In this document: in pieces, positions 55,001 to 62,201 of the stretch | How positions within the stretch are numbered: position 1 is the first letter of the stretch | Layout of the letters: every line of letters starts with the position of its first letter | Origin: Acidimicrobiia bacterium | GTDB taxonomy: Bacteria > Actinomycetota > Acidimicrobiia > Acidimicrobiales > AC-14 | DNA: 64,000 bases | Direction: 5' to 3' | NCBI GenBank assembly: GCA_023265025.1 | Contig: JAHFUP010000004.1 | Coordinates: 1 to 64,000, forward strand | Notes under the pieces: generated by a model | Databases searched by the model: none | What the model was told of the DNA's origin: nothing | Seen by the model: only the letters and a program-made list of their open reading frames with translations | Made by a program: the position numbers and the translations under genes

Positions 55001-55579
55001 CCCCTTGACGGGACCGGCACATGGATCTCCATCGTCGGCGAGCCCCAGACGCTTGCCGGGCTCATGGGACCCTCGTACCTCTTCGGCCACTACTTCAGCT
55101 TCGCCAGGAGCGGCGCGACGGGCGCGGTCGCGCTGATGAAGCAACCGGCCGGGAAGTTCGCCGTCTTCACCATCTCCGAGCCCGGCCGCCCTTCGCGCAT
55201 CGCCGCCGTGCCCTTCGAGTGGCGGGAGGGCGGCTCCTACTTCCTCTTCGTGTACCAGGTGAGCCCCGGGCGCTGGGGAGCGTGGGTGTACGACGGTGCG
55301 GTCGGTACGCCCGTGCCGATCGGAACGTTCGACGTCCCGCCGGCGTGGGGCGGGCTGTCGCCGACCACCGTGACCGTGTCGTCCTGGGCCGGAGCCACCG
55401 GGCCCTTGTGCGGGAAATACCCGCTCGCCGATCTCATGTACTACCCGGCTATCGGCTTCGTCGGCGGGACGACGACGATGGCCAAGTTGACAGCCGCCGA
55501 CCAGACGCCGGGCGTCTGCGCGGCCCGCACCTCGGAGCAGGGCGTCTGGGTCCGTACCCGGACGGGCGCCGGCGCGTAG
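52055..55579 (+). CDS. Large secreted YVTN-type beta-propeller protein
   Basis: A 1174-residue exported protein with a signal peptide (basic start, VVVAIAVFAPILGMG, then a probable ASA-A cleavage near 33). It consists of three long modules of about 300 residues, each containing a YVTN-type blade: VGTRPVGLDLSRDGTLLYV, VGSQPTSLDLSPDGNTLYV and VGSRPQALDLTADGSLLYV, followed by SVVDV and RREL/RREV. A different C-terminal domain (about 975-1174) ends TRTGAGA. Beta-propellers are usually binding or surface modules. The promoter suggests control with motility or development genes. Confidence 0.9.
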   Translation: MDTTWRKIRVVVAIAVFAPILGMGPAHLAPASAAPATPHVTPVRALTEVVSNDTHAFATARYDNVVQVLSLATGALEASVPVGTRPVGLDLSRDGTLLYVANSESNDVSVVDVALRREVRRLPVPAMPRTGAPMSIAVASNGTALLSRVRDYRSVAQPRLLSIDLATGAMQERTDWFNPDSASTIRLRASGDRSYIGIIEQFGPIGTVSLYSAASDTFTRRKFVGNTGLVAMDGTGSKVLVGPDTFVLDRELVLRATIPGMGAAPGTRVSDVAVGASGATAYRLRGGAIEVVDLSRALVTATIVLPEPADDVNGRLALTPDGKTLVALTATGVSVAPVSAGTAKPCPPPAAPVGVVAVCGALADIVADNRGRAYVSNSDRNQIEVVSLTGRRVEASIPVGSQPTSLDLSPDGNTLYVVNSGAEEVSVVDVVHRREVQRITVPVREWGDGPERLLSLAVASNGKALLTTRSFTSEFGLRVLQIDLATFAVTGRTDAPTVTEYARSSADHSRIGFVPGTSIGSVFAYSAASDTFTRGKDVSGSLSQVALDGDGSEMLVGPGTPGWEPGIYRLDRDLVRRGTIDAYPRLGMTVNAGGTRLFSVDALTAFVSDVDRAVDVRSVQLPERLSEKPAAVALTPDESVLVVLSPSGVSFVSTAGGTPLGVCEPRPPVSGLTSVCGQLTDAVSAGGKVYATNADHNRIEVISLADGRLEAPILVGSRPQALDLTADGSLLYVALGGAEEVSVVDVAERRELRRITVPSVLSNDRPTSIAVASSGIALLVTSSSGSGFGGHIHQIDLATETPSLRRDFDAFFGTIDNRTVIEASGDRSRVLAVASHSGGSVHMYQSDSDSFGPEVSLDDYLSFAALDGSGDRALFENGMVVDGQLRLVGDVPGEGKGVALNRSGTTGYRVQDRAVEVIDMATQTVDRTLPLPDPVQTARGAIALSADEQSLAVLTFGGVSLVPIGPASPRTPYAVWTQPGATPLDGTGTWISIVGEPQTLAGLMGPSYLFGHYFSFARSGATGAVALMKQPAGKFAVFTISEPGRPSRIAAVPFEWREGGSYFLFVYQVSPGRWGAWVYDGAVGTPVPIGTFDVPPAWGGLSPTTVTVSSWAGATGPLCGKYPLADLMYYPAIGFVGGTTTMAKLTAADQTPGVCAARTSEQGVWVRTRTGAGA

Positions 55580-55600
55580 GTCGGGCGACCGGAGACGGGG

Positions 55601-56734
55601 TCAGGCGCAGCGGAGGAACGTCACCGCCGCCGGCGCCGGCTCCACATTGGCGCCGGGATGGTCGGCGGCCCACTTGCGCAGGCCGGTGACAAGCTCGGCG
55701 GCTTCGACGTCGGAGTCCATGACGACGGTCGCCCGCACGCACATCCGCTTGCCGGTCCGCCAGGCGACGTAGCTGTCGCCGGCCCAGCCCTCGGCGGCCC
55801 GCCCGGCCTGGTCGTCAGGCCAGGACTCGCCCAGCATGAGCCGCAGGACGTACTCCCCCACCACCCCCTCGTCGACCACCCGGCCGCCGGCCCGAACCTC
55901 GGGGACACGGGCCCGGCCGCGGCCGGCGAGGTAGCGGGCGGGGTGCAGCACCTCCGCCGACGTGGTCGGCGGGGAGCGGAACGCGGCATCGAGCCGAGCC
56001 AGACCGCCGGCGGCGAGGAGGGCGGCGACGAGGTCGGGGCCGTCGACGTACGGAAAGTCGCCGAGGTCGAGGTAGATGCCCGGTACGTCGCCGACGTCGG
56101 CGCCGGCGAAGGTGGCGTCCTCCTCAGCCTCGGCTTCCCGACGCTCGGCGGCGGACAGCGACTCCACGTACCGCCGCTCGACGGTGACGGCGTCGCCCTC
56201 CACCAGGGCGTCGAAGGCCAGGGCGGCGTCGTCGTCAGCCAGGTCAGGGTCGAGGTCGAAGTGTTGGTCGTCGAGCGCATGGGTCAGCTCATGGACGACG
56301 ACCTGGCGGACGAACGGCGTCAGCCGGCCGCCCCGCACCACCAGCTCCTTGGTGTCGGTGTCGTAGAAGCCGGCGACGGAGTCGCCGTCGAGGGCGCCGG
56401 CCGCGTCCAGATCATCGGTGGGGTCGACCAGCCCGAGCGCCCGGAGCACCCCGGCCTCGACGTCGGCGTCCAACGCCTTCAGCGGCTCACCGCCGGACAG
56501 CGCACGGCGGAAGGCGGCGTCGCCCAGGACGGACACCTTGACCGGCTCCCGGAACCGCAACCCGCGGGTGGACTCGACGAACGCCTCCAGCTCGGCGACC
56601 ACCGCGGCCATGGAGGGGTCCAGCGCCCGGGGGGCATCCCGGCGCCGGCCGAGCGCGGTCGAGACGCCGGCCGCCATGAGGCCGGCGATGAGCACCACGA
56701 GCACCACCGGCACGATGCGGGAACGCGAGGTCAC
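55601..56734 (-). CDS. Membrane-anchored zinc metallopeptidase
   Basis: GTG 56734 gives 377 residues with one N-terminal membrane helix (VLVVLIAGLMAAGV), placing the rest outside. The zinc site HELTH (148-152) follows a helix VRQVVVHELTHALDDQHFDL, and DALVEGDAVTVE is a candidate for the third ligand. The sequence does not closely fit a named peptidase clan in my reading; it resembles the uncharacterised actinobacterial family of membrane HExxH proteins. The N-terminal extension to 56977 is a shadow frame. Confidence 0.85.
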   Translation of the reverse strand: MTSRSRIVPVVLVVLIAGLMAAGVSTALGRRRDAPRALDPSMAAVVAELEAFVESTRGLRFREPVKVSVLGDAAFRRALSGGEPLKALDADVEAGVLRALGLVDPTDDLDAAGALDGDSVAGFYDTDTKELVVRGGRLTPFVRQVVVHELTHALDDQHFDLDPDLADDDAALAFDALVEGDAVTVERRYVESLSAAERREAEAEEDATFAGADVGDVPGIYLDLGDFPYVDGPDLVAALLAAGGLARLDAAFRSPPTTSAEVLHPARYLAGRGRARVPEVRAGGRVVDEGVVGEYVLRLMLGESWPDDQAGRAAEGWAGDSYVAWRTGKRMCVRATVVMDSDVEAAELVTGLRKWAADHPGANVEPAPAAVTFLRCA

Positions 56735-56770
56735 GGGCGCGGCAATGTACCCCGATCGGCATCGGTCACA

Positions 56771-57139
56771 ATGGGTGCCGTGGCCGCCGTGTTGACCGAG
56801 GTGATCGTCGACGCCGCCGATCCGCCGCGTCTGGCCCGCTTCTGGGCCGAGGTCCTCGGCTGGGACGTCGTCGAGGAGGACGAGGAGGGCGTCGAGATCG
56901 CCGCCCCCGGCGGCGCCAAGCCGGCGTTGCTCTTCGTGCCGGTCGACGACCCGAAGGCGGGGAAGAACCGCCTGCACCTCGACGTCAACCCCACGGGCTG
57001 CGACCAGGCCGAGGAGCTGGCCCGGCTCCTCGCTATCGGCGCGGTCGAGGTCGACATCGGCCAGGGCGAGCAGACCTGGGTCGTGCTCGCCGACCCCGAA
57101 GGCAACGAGTTCTGCCTACTGCGGACAAGGGTGAGCTGA
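56771..57139 (+). CDS. VOC (glyoxalase-like) family protein
   Basis: A 122-residue single-domain VOC protein from ATG 56771: TEVIVDAADPPRLARFWAEV, LGWDVVEEDEEG, RLHLDVNPTGCDQAEELARL, WVVLADPEGNEFCLL. These match the Glyoxalase_6 group (PF18029), which lacks a known substrate. It is divergent from the metallopeptidase gene with a 36-base gap. Confidence 0.87.
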   Translation: MGAVAAVLTEVIVDAADPPRLARFWAEVLGWDVVEEDEEGVEIAAPGGAKPALLFVPVDDPKAGKNRLHLDVNPTGCDQAEELARLLAIGAVEVDIGQGEQTWVVLADPEGNEFCLLRTRVS

Positions 57140-57151
57140 CCGCCCCACCTG

Positions 57152-57874
57152 ATGCCGGTCTCACAGTTTGGAGCACCCAGGGGCCTGCGCGGCCGGGTCG
57201 CGGCGCACGTCGTGGCCCGCCTGACGGGCGACGCCAACCGGTGGATGGTCGAGTGTCTCGACGTCGGCCCGCACGACCGCGTCCTCGACGTCGGTTGCGG
57301 GCCCGGCCTGGCCGTCGCCCGGGCCGCCGAGGTCAGCGCCGGCGGCGTGGTGGGCGTCGACGCCTCGGAGACAATGGTCAGGATGGCCCGGCGCCGCAAC
57401 CAGGCCGCGGGCCGCCAGGGACGGGTAGAGATCCGGCGGGCCGACGCCGCCCGGCTGCCCTACCCCGACGCCCATTTCACCCGGGCCTGCTCACTGAACT
57501 CGCTGCAGTTCTGGCCGGCGCCGGCGGACGGCCTGCGCGAGCTCTTCCGGGTGCTGGACGCCGGCGGGCGGGTGGCCGTCGTCCTGATGGCCCGCCGTGA
57601 CGACCCCGCGGGGCCGGGCATCCCGCCGTGGCTCCAGGCGACGTCCGGCACCATGCGCGCCGCCGGCTTCGCCGACCTGGAGATCTCCACCCGGACATTC
57701 GGCGGCGTTGTCCACTGGGCCGTGATTGCGACCCGGCCGGATGGGACAAGAGAAAGTGGCGCCCCTCTCGACCCCACGGCGGACGGGGTGAGGAAGGGCG
57801 CCATCGACCAGTATACGTACGATGTACGGTTTGTCGAGTCGAGAAACTGGGATTCTGAGAAAAAGTGGGATTGA
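57152..57874 (+). CDS. Class I SAM-dependent methyltransferase
   Basis: A 240-residue methyltransferase: HDRVLDVGCGPGLAVARAAE, VVGVDASETMVRMARRRN, RRADAARLPYPDAHFTRACS, LRELFRVLDAGGRVAVVLM. The domain ends near residue 200 (HWAVIATRP); the last 35 residues (from about GVRKGAIDQYTY) are unlike a protein tail and lie over the AT-richer region that holds the TetR operator. The stop overlaps the TetR gene. Substrate unknown. Confidence 0.85.
   Translation: MPVSQFGAPRGLRGRVAAHVVARLTGDANRWMVECLDVGPHDRVLDVGCGPGLAVARAAEVSAGGVVGVDASETMVRMARRRNQAAGRQGRVEIRRADAARLPYPDAHFTRACSLNSLQFWPAPADGLRELFRVLDAGGRVAVVLMARRDDPAGPGIPPWLQATSGTMRAAGFADLEISTRTFGGVVHWAVIATRPDGTRESGAPLDPTADGVRKGAIDQYTYDVRFVESRNWDSEKKWD
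57816..57828. promoter_or_regulatory. Probable TetR operator
   Basis: CGTAC-GAT-GTACG is a perfect 5-3-5 dyad inside a locally AT-richer stretch (GTATACGTACGATGTACGG) 37 bases before the TetR gene. TetR proteins with this C-terminal domain often bind such sites to repress themselves. Confidence 0.55.
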
Positions 57875-58587
57875 ACGCCGAGGGCATCTTCCGCGCTGCG
57901 CTGCGCCTCGTGGACGCAGATGGTCTCGACGCGCTGACGATGCGCCGGCTGGCGTCGGTGCTGGGTGTCGCCCCCATGTCGCTCTACGGCCACGTCCCGA
58001 CCAAGGAGCACCTCCTCCTGGGGGTGGTGAACCTGGTCGTCAGCGAGTTCCGGCTCCCCGACCCGACCACGGCCCCGTGGGACGCCTTCAGGGGCGTCAT
58101 CCGTGAGTTCCGGCGGGTCGCGCTCCTGCACCCGAACCTGGTGCCCATCACGGTCCGCCAGCCTCCGACCGGCGCAGAGGGACTGCTCACCCTGGAGGCC
58201 TCCCTGGACGCGCTGCGCCGGGCCGGCCTGAGCCCGTCCGCCACGGCGAGGGCCTACCGCCTTTCGGCGTCCTGGGCCATCGGCTTCGTATCGCTCGAGT
58301 GTGGGGGCTTCTTCAAGCCCGTCGACGTCACCGCCGGCGAGGACGTGGCTCCCATCGACATGGACTTGCTCCCCCGCGTGGCGGAGGTCGGGCCCCACCT
58401 GGCGGCCTGGGACGGCGACGAGGAGTTCGAGCGGGGCCTGGAGGTGCTCGTCGGGGTCATCGCCTCCTGGGCCGGGTCACCCGAGACGAGCGAGCCGGTG
58501 GAGGACGACGGCGGCGGCGGTGGCGACGTTGAGCGAGTCGACCCCGGCGTCGATGGCGATGCGAACCCGCCGGTCGGCGGCGCGTAG
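57865..58587 (+). CDS. TetR family regulator (TetR_C_1 type)
   Basis: GTG 57865 (or TTG 57871, which overlaps the previous stop as TTGA) opens up to 240 residues. The N-terminal HTH is clear: FRAALRLVDADGLDALTMRR, LASVLGVAPMSLYGHVPTKE. Residues 70-195 are the ligand-binding helices of the TetR_C_1 group. The last 35 residues are Gly/Asp-rich (DDGGGGGDVERVDPGVDGD) and overlap the convergent RNA methyltransferase, so they are probably a non-conserved run-on. It likely controls the methyltransferase just upstream. Confidence 0.9.
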   Translation: MGLNAEGIFRAALRLVDADGLDALTMRRLASVLGVAPMSLYGHVPTKEHLLLGVVNLVVSEFRLPDPTTAPWDAFRGVIREFRRVALLHPNLVPITVRQPPTGAEGLLTLEASLDALRRAGLSPSATARAYRLSASWAIGFVSLECGGFFKPVDVTAGEDVAPIDMDLLPRVAEVGPHLAAWDGDEEFERGLEVLVGVIASWAGSPETSEPVEDDGGGGGDVERVDPGVDGDANPPVGGA

Positions 58588-59274
58588 GGCCTCGTCGGTC
58601 AGCCCCGGCCCTTCGGCGCCCACCAGGAGCACCTGCCGGGGCCCGGGTACGACGGACCGCACGTCCTCGGCGCCGGCCGCCGGCGTCAGGGCCAGCACCT
58701 CGAAGCCCAGCTCCTGCAGCCGCCGGACCGCCGCCGGCGCGTCGGGCACCCGGGTATGGGGCAGGCGGAGGACCTGCCCCATCGACACCCGGACCGACCG
58801 CCGGTAGAGGGGGTCGGCCGACGTGGCGTCGAGTACGACCGCGTCGACCCCGAACGCGGCGCCGTTGCGGAACAGGGCGCCGAGGTTCTCGTTGTCGGTC
58901 ACGCCCTCGGCCATCAGGACGAGATCGGCGCCGGCGACCACCGTCGCCAGGTCCGGGTGTGGGCGCCGCTCGGCCGAGGCCAGAGCGCCCCGGTGGAAGT
59001 GGAACCCGGTGACTGACGTCATGACCGCCTGGCTCACCCGGTAAACCGGAGCATCGACGCCGGCCAGCAGGTCGTCCAGGGCCGCGAGCCCCTGGTCCGT
59101 GACCAGGATGGTCCGGACTCTGTAGGGCGACTGCAGGAGCTGGCGGATGACGAGCGCGCCCTCGGCGACGAAGAACCCCTCGCCGGCGCCGTCCTCGCGC
59201 TCCCGCCGGCGCCGGAGCTCGGGGTCGTTGAGCCGGAAGAAGTCGGCCACCCGGGGGTCGGCCGGATCCTCCAC
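58477..59274 (-). CDS. TrmH family RNA 2'-O-methyltransferase
   Basis: GTG 59274 starts a 265-residue SPOUT enzyme. The knotted-fold motifs are DLVLMAEGVTDNENLGALFR, the middle block FGVDAVVLDATSADPLYRRS, VLLVGAEGPGLTDEAL and the C-terminal SLNVATAAAVVLHRLA. The N-terminal substrate domain reads GEGFFVAEGALVIRQLLQSP. It methylates ribose 2'-hydroxyls of rRNA or tRNA. It overlaps the convergent TetR gene by 111 bases and is divergent from the MarR gene. Confidence 0.93.
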   Translation of the reverse strand: MEDPADPRVADFFRLNDPELRRRREREDGAGEGFFVAEGALVIRQLLQSPYRVRTILVTDQGLAALDDLLAGVDAPVYRVSQAVMTSVTGFHFHRGALASAERRPHPDLATVVAGADLVLMAEGVTDNENLGALFRNGAAFGVDAVVLDATSADPLYRRSVRVSMGQVLRLPHTRVPDAPAAVRRLQELGFEVLALTPAAGAEDVRSVVPGPRQVLLVGAEGPGLTDEALRAADRRVRIAIDAGVDSLNVATAAAVVLHRLARLG

Positions 59275-59282
59275 GATGGCCG

Positions 59283-59296
59283 GTTGAGGTCTCAAC
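59283..59296. promoter_or_regulatory. MarR-type operator between divergent genes
   Basis: GTTGAG-GT-CTCAAC is a perfect 6-2-6 dyad in the 42-base gap between the RNA methyltransferase and MarR genes; TAGACT (59305-59310) may be the -10 of the MarR gene. MarR proteins commonly bind TTGA-centred palindromes of this form. Confidence 0.6.
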
Positions 59297-59316
59297 GGTC
59301 TCGGTAGACTAGGTCC

Positions 59317-59778
59317 GTGGCCGAGACGAGGTGGCTGAGCGAGGAGGAGCAGCGGACCTGGCGTGCGTTCCTGACCGCCATGCGCCTCCTCATGGACGAG
59401 CTCGACCGCGAGCTCCAGCGCGACGCCGACATGCCACACACCTACTACGAGATCCTCGTCGCCCTCTCCGAGGCCCCCTGCCGCACCCTCCGGATGAACC
59501 ACCTGGCCGACATCTGCCAGTCCTCCCGCAGCCGCCTGTCCCACGCCGTCAGCCGGCTCGAGGAGGCCGGGTGGGTGCGCCGCGAGGCCTGCCCCACCGA
59601 CAAGCGGGGGGCGCTGGCCGTCATGACCGACAAGGGCTTCGCCGCCATCGAGTCCGCCGCCCCGGGCCACGTGGAGGGCGTCCGCCGGCACGTGTTCGAC
59701 GTCCTGACCCCCGAGCAGGTGCGCCAGCTCGGCGAGATCAGCGCCGCCATCCGAGATGGCTTGGTCCAGGGCGACTGA
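59317..59778 (+). CDS. MarR family transcriptional regulator
   Basis: GTG 59317 gives a 153-residue winged-helix protein: LSEEEQRTWRAFLTAMRLLM, the recognition region MNHLADICQSSRSRLSHAVS, LEEAGWVRREACPTDKRGAL and MTDKGFAAIESAAPGH. This is a standard MarR layout with the wing DKRGAL. The palindrome at 59283 is probably its own operator and may also control the divergent RNA methyltransferase gene. The effector is unknown. Confidence 0.93.
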   Translation: MAETRWLSEEEQRTWRAFLTAMRLLMDELDRELQRDADMPHTYYEILVALSEAPCRTLRMNHLADICQSSRSRLSHAVSRLEEAGWVRREACPTDKRGALAVMTDKGFAAIESAAPGHVEGVRRHVFDVLTPEQVRQLGEISAAIRDGLVQGD

Positions 59779-59822
59779 GCCGTCTCCCCTGAAGCGACAC
59801 CTGTGCTGCTACCGACGCCCGC

Positions 59823-59884
59823 CGGTGCGTTTCTGGTCGTGATCCGGGCCGAATTGTCCGAATTTCACGACCAGAAATGCACCG
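59823..59884. repeat. 62-bp imperfect intergenic palindrome (family member B)
   Basis: CGGTGCGTTTCTGGTCGTGA (59823-59842) pairs with 59865-59884, reverse complement with one substitution (CATT versus CGTT). The loop is 22 bases. The arm shares the TGCRTT..GTCGTGAT core with the palindrome at 49222-49282. Confidence 0.9.
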
Positions 59885-59921
59885 AGGCATGCCGCCAGCG
59901 TCGGTACTCGCCAGAGCCGAC

Positions 59922-60356
59922 ATGACGCGGGTCCTGCTGGCCGGCGCCGGCCTGATCGTCGCGTCGTGGGTGCTGCTCGTCGTGCTGGCCCGCCGGCTGC
60001 CGCCGGGGATCCTGAAGGACCTCGCCGCCTTCCTGCCGGCGTGCGTCACCGTCGCCCGCCGGCTCCGGTCCGACCCGCGGGTGCCGATGCGAGCCAAGGT
60101 GGCGGTCGGCTTCGCCGCCCTCTGGGTGCTGTCGCCGATCGACCTCATCCCCGAGTTCCTCCCGGTGATCGGGCCGCTTGACGACGTGGTTGTCGTCGCT
60201 CTCGCCCTTCGCTACGCCGCCCGCCGGGTGCCGGAGGAGCTGCTGTTCGAGGCGTGGCCGGCCGAGCCCCGGCTCCTCCGCCGCGTCCTGGGAAAGGGCG
60301 ACGAGCCGCTCAGGCCGCGAAGCGGACCGGAAGCGACGTCAGGCCCCGGAGCGTGA
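59922..60356 (+). CDS. DUF1232 (YkvA family) membrane protein
   Basis: ATG 59922 opens 144 residues; an ATG at 59877 in the same frame would start inside the palindrome arm. A membrane helix (AGAGLIVASWVLLVVLA) is followed by the DUF1232 core RRLRSDPRVPMRAKVAVGFA, LWVLSPIDLIPEFLPVIGPL, DDVVVVALALRYAARRVPEE. The family signature is SPIDLIPEFLPVIG. Function unknown. Its end overlaps the convergent P450 gene by 47 bases. Confidence 0.88.
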   Translation: MTRVLLAGAGLIVASWVLLVVLARRLPPGILKDLAAFLPACVTVARRLRSDPRVPMRAKVAVGFAALWVLSPIDLIPEFLPVIGPLDDVVVVALALRYAARRVPEELLFEAWPAEPRLLRRVLGKGDEPLRPRSGPEATSGPGA

Positions 60357-61542
60357 GGCTGTCCCGGTAGGTGGCCGGGCCGCCGGCCAGCTCCATGGTG
60401 GCGAAGCGGTCGAGCAGGCGGTCAAGCACGATTTGGCCCTCCAGCCGGGCCAGGGCGGCGCCCAGGCAGAAGTGGATGCCCCCGCCGAAGCTCATAGGCG
60501 GGCCCTCGTCCCGCCCGACGTCGAGCCGTCCGGGGTCGTGGAAGCGGGCGGGGTCGTGGTTGGCCGCGCCCAAAAGGGCGAGGACGACGCTGCCGGCGGG
60601 TATGGACGTCTCCCCGATCGAAATGTCCTCGTAGGCGGTGCGGACAGCCAGCTGGACCGGGCTGTCGTAGCGCAGCAGCTCCTCGACCGCCGGCCGGACC
60701 AGGCTGCGGTCGGCGCGGAGGCGGGCCAGCTGGTCGGGGTTGCGTAGCAGGGCCAGCACCCCGTTGCCGATCAGGTGGGTCGTCGTCTCGAAGCCGGCGG
60801 CGAACAGCAGGATGACCGTCGAGATGAGCTCGCCCTCGGTGAGCTGGTCGCCCTTGTCCTCGGCCTCGATCAGCCTGGTCAGCATGTCGTCCTGGGGGCG
60901 GGCCCGGCGTTCGGCCGCCAACTCGGAGAAGTAGGCGCCCAGCTGGGCGTCGGCGACATCGGCCGCGGCCAGGGCATCCGGGGTGATGGCCAGTTCCAGC
61001 ACCGCGGTCACGGCCCGCACCAGCGGCCGCAGGGCGCGGCGGTCCTCCGCCGGCACGCCCAGCATGTCGCCGATGACCGTGATCGGCAGCGGGAAGGCCA
61101 GCGCGTCGACGACGTCGACCTCACCGGCGCCGAATCCGTCGAGCAGATCGTCGACGATGGCCACGATGCGCGGCCGCAGACTCTCCACGGTGCGGGGCGT
61201 GAAGGCCCGGCTGACCAGGCCGCGCAGGCGGGTGTGGTCGGGCGGGTCGGTGACAAGCATGTTGGAGCGGTCGTTGCGGAACCGGTCCTGCACCGTCCGC
61301 TGGGCGTCGCTGAGCCCCATGGAGTTCATGGCCCCGGAGAAGTCCTTACCGACGCCGGGGTGGCGCAGGAGCTGCTGGCAGTCGTCGTAGCGGCTCAGGG
61401 CCCAGAAGCCGAAGGCACTGCGGTGGACCGGCGCCACCGCCCGCAGGGCGGCGTAGCGGGGGTACGGGTCGGCCCGGCCCTCGGGCGTGGCGACCAGCTC
61501 CGCCAGCAGGGCATCGGGCTCGACGGTGGAGGCAACGGGCAT
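60310..61542 (-). CDS. Cytochrome P450
   Basis: A 410-residue bacterial P450 with no membrane anchor. Motifs: I-helix oxygen-activation AGFETTTHLIGNGVLALL, K-helix EELLRYDS (ExxR), and the heme-binding loop FGGGIHFCLGAALARLEG with heme-ligand Cys359. Substrate specificity cannot be read. It lies 19 bases downstream of a flavodoxin gene on the same strand, a plausible redox partner. Confidence 0.95.
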   Translation of the reverse strand: MPVASTVEPDALLAELVATPEGRADPYPRYAALRAVAPVHRSAFGFWALSRYDDCQQLLRHPGVGKDFSGAMNSMGLSDAQRTVQDRFRNDRSNMLVTDPPDHTRLRGLVSRAFTPRTVESLRPRIVAIVDDLLDGFGAGEVDVVDALAFPLPITVIGDMLGVPAEDRRALRPLVRAVTAVLELAITPDALAAADVADAQLGAYFSELAAERRARPQDDMLTRLIEAEDKGDQLTEGELISTVILLFAAGFETTTHLIGNGVLALLRNPDQLARLRADRSLVRPAVEELLRYDSPVQLAVRTAYEDISIGETSIPAGSVVLALLGAANHDPARFHDPGRLDVGRDEGPPMSFGGGIHFCLGAALARLEGQIVLDRLLDRFATMELAGGPATYRDSLTLRGLTSLPVRFAA

Positions 61543-61561
61543 GGATCCAGTGCTACCAGCC

Positions 61562-62086
61562 TCAGCTTGCTTCGGTGGATCGCCCCAGGCGCTGGCCCCA
61601 TTCCCGTGCCCGGTCCTCCTCGCCTGGTTGCAGGTGGTTCGCCTTGTCGACCAGGAAGCTCTCGGGGTCGACGACGGGCCGCAGGCCGTGCCGGCGCAGC
61701 TGGCGGTCGATCCCCTTCGACGCCCGGCCGGTCAGGATGGCCGGCGCCTTGGCCCGGGTGTCGAACGCCGCCGCCCTCGCTTCGAGGTGCCCGAGAGCGG
61801 CGAACCAGTCGTCCAGGCCGGCGGCGCGGGCGTCGGGATCGAGCACGGTGGCGGGCTGCTTGGCCGCCTGGTCGACCGCCGCCTTCCGGGTGCTGGGCCG
61901 GCTCATCCCGTGGATATGGGTCGGGCCGCCGACGACCACCAGGTCGGCGTCGTCGACCAGCCGGCTGTTCGCCCGGGACACGGGCACGACCCGCACCTCC
62001 GCCGTCTCGGCCAGACCCTTCCCGACGGCCTCCGCCAGCCGGCGGGTGTTGCCGAACATCGACTCGAAGACCACCACCGCTTTCAT
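61562..62086 (-). CDS. Flavodoxin family protein
   Basis: ATG 62086 is chosen because a GGAGGAGC ribosome site precedes it (an ATG at 62110 lacks one). The 174-residue protein has the FMN phosphate loop FESMFGNTRRLAEAVGKGL and the isoalloxazine-side VVVGGPTHIHGMSRPSTRK of flavodoxin-like proteins. It probably carries electrons on FMN. The P450 gene follows 19 bases downstream, so the two are likely cotranscribed, with the flavodoxin made first. Confidence 0.88.
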   Translation of the reverse strand: MKAVVVFESMFGNTRRLAEAVGKGLAETAEVRVVPVSRANSRLVDDADLVVVGGPTHIHGMSRPSTRKAAVDQAAKQPATVLDPDARAAGLDDWFAALGHLEARAAAFDTRAKAPAILTGRASKGIDRQLRRHGLRPVVDPESFLVDKANHLQPGEEDRAREWGQRLGRSTEAS

Positions 62087-62181
62087 CGCTGCTCCTCCTT
62101 CTCCCTTCAACTCTGCGGCCCGCCTGCCGGCGCCTGTAGGGCCGATCGGCCCGAAATCGCGTCAACTCATCGTTGCCCCGT

Positions 62182-62200
62182 CGTCAATGTAGGGTTGACG
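62182..62200. promoter_or_regulatory. 19-bp palindrome just upstream of the Clp-N/HTH gene
   Basis: CGTCAATGTAGGGTTGACG (arms CGTCAA and TTGACG, N7 spacer) ends one base before ATG 62202. The layout, two half-sites seven bases apart next to the start, fits autorepression by a small HTH protein. Confidence 0.5.
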
Positions 62201-62201
62201 T

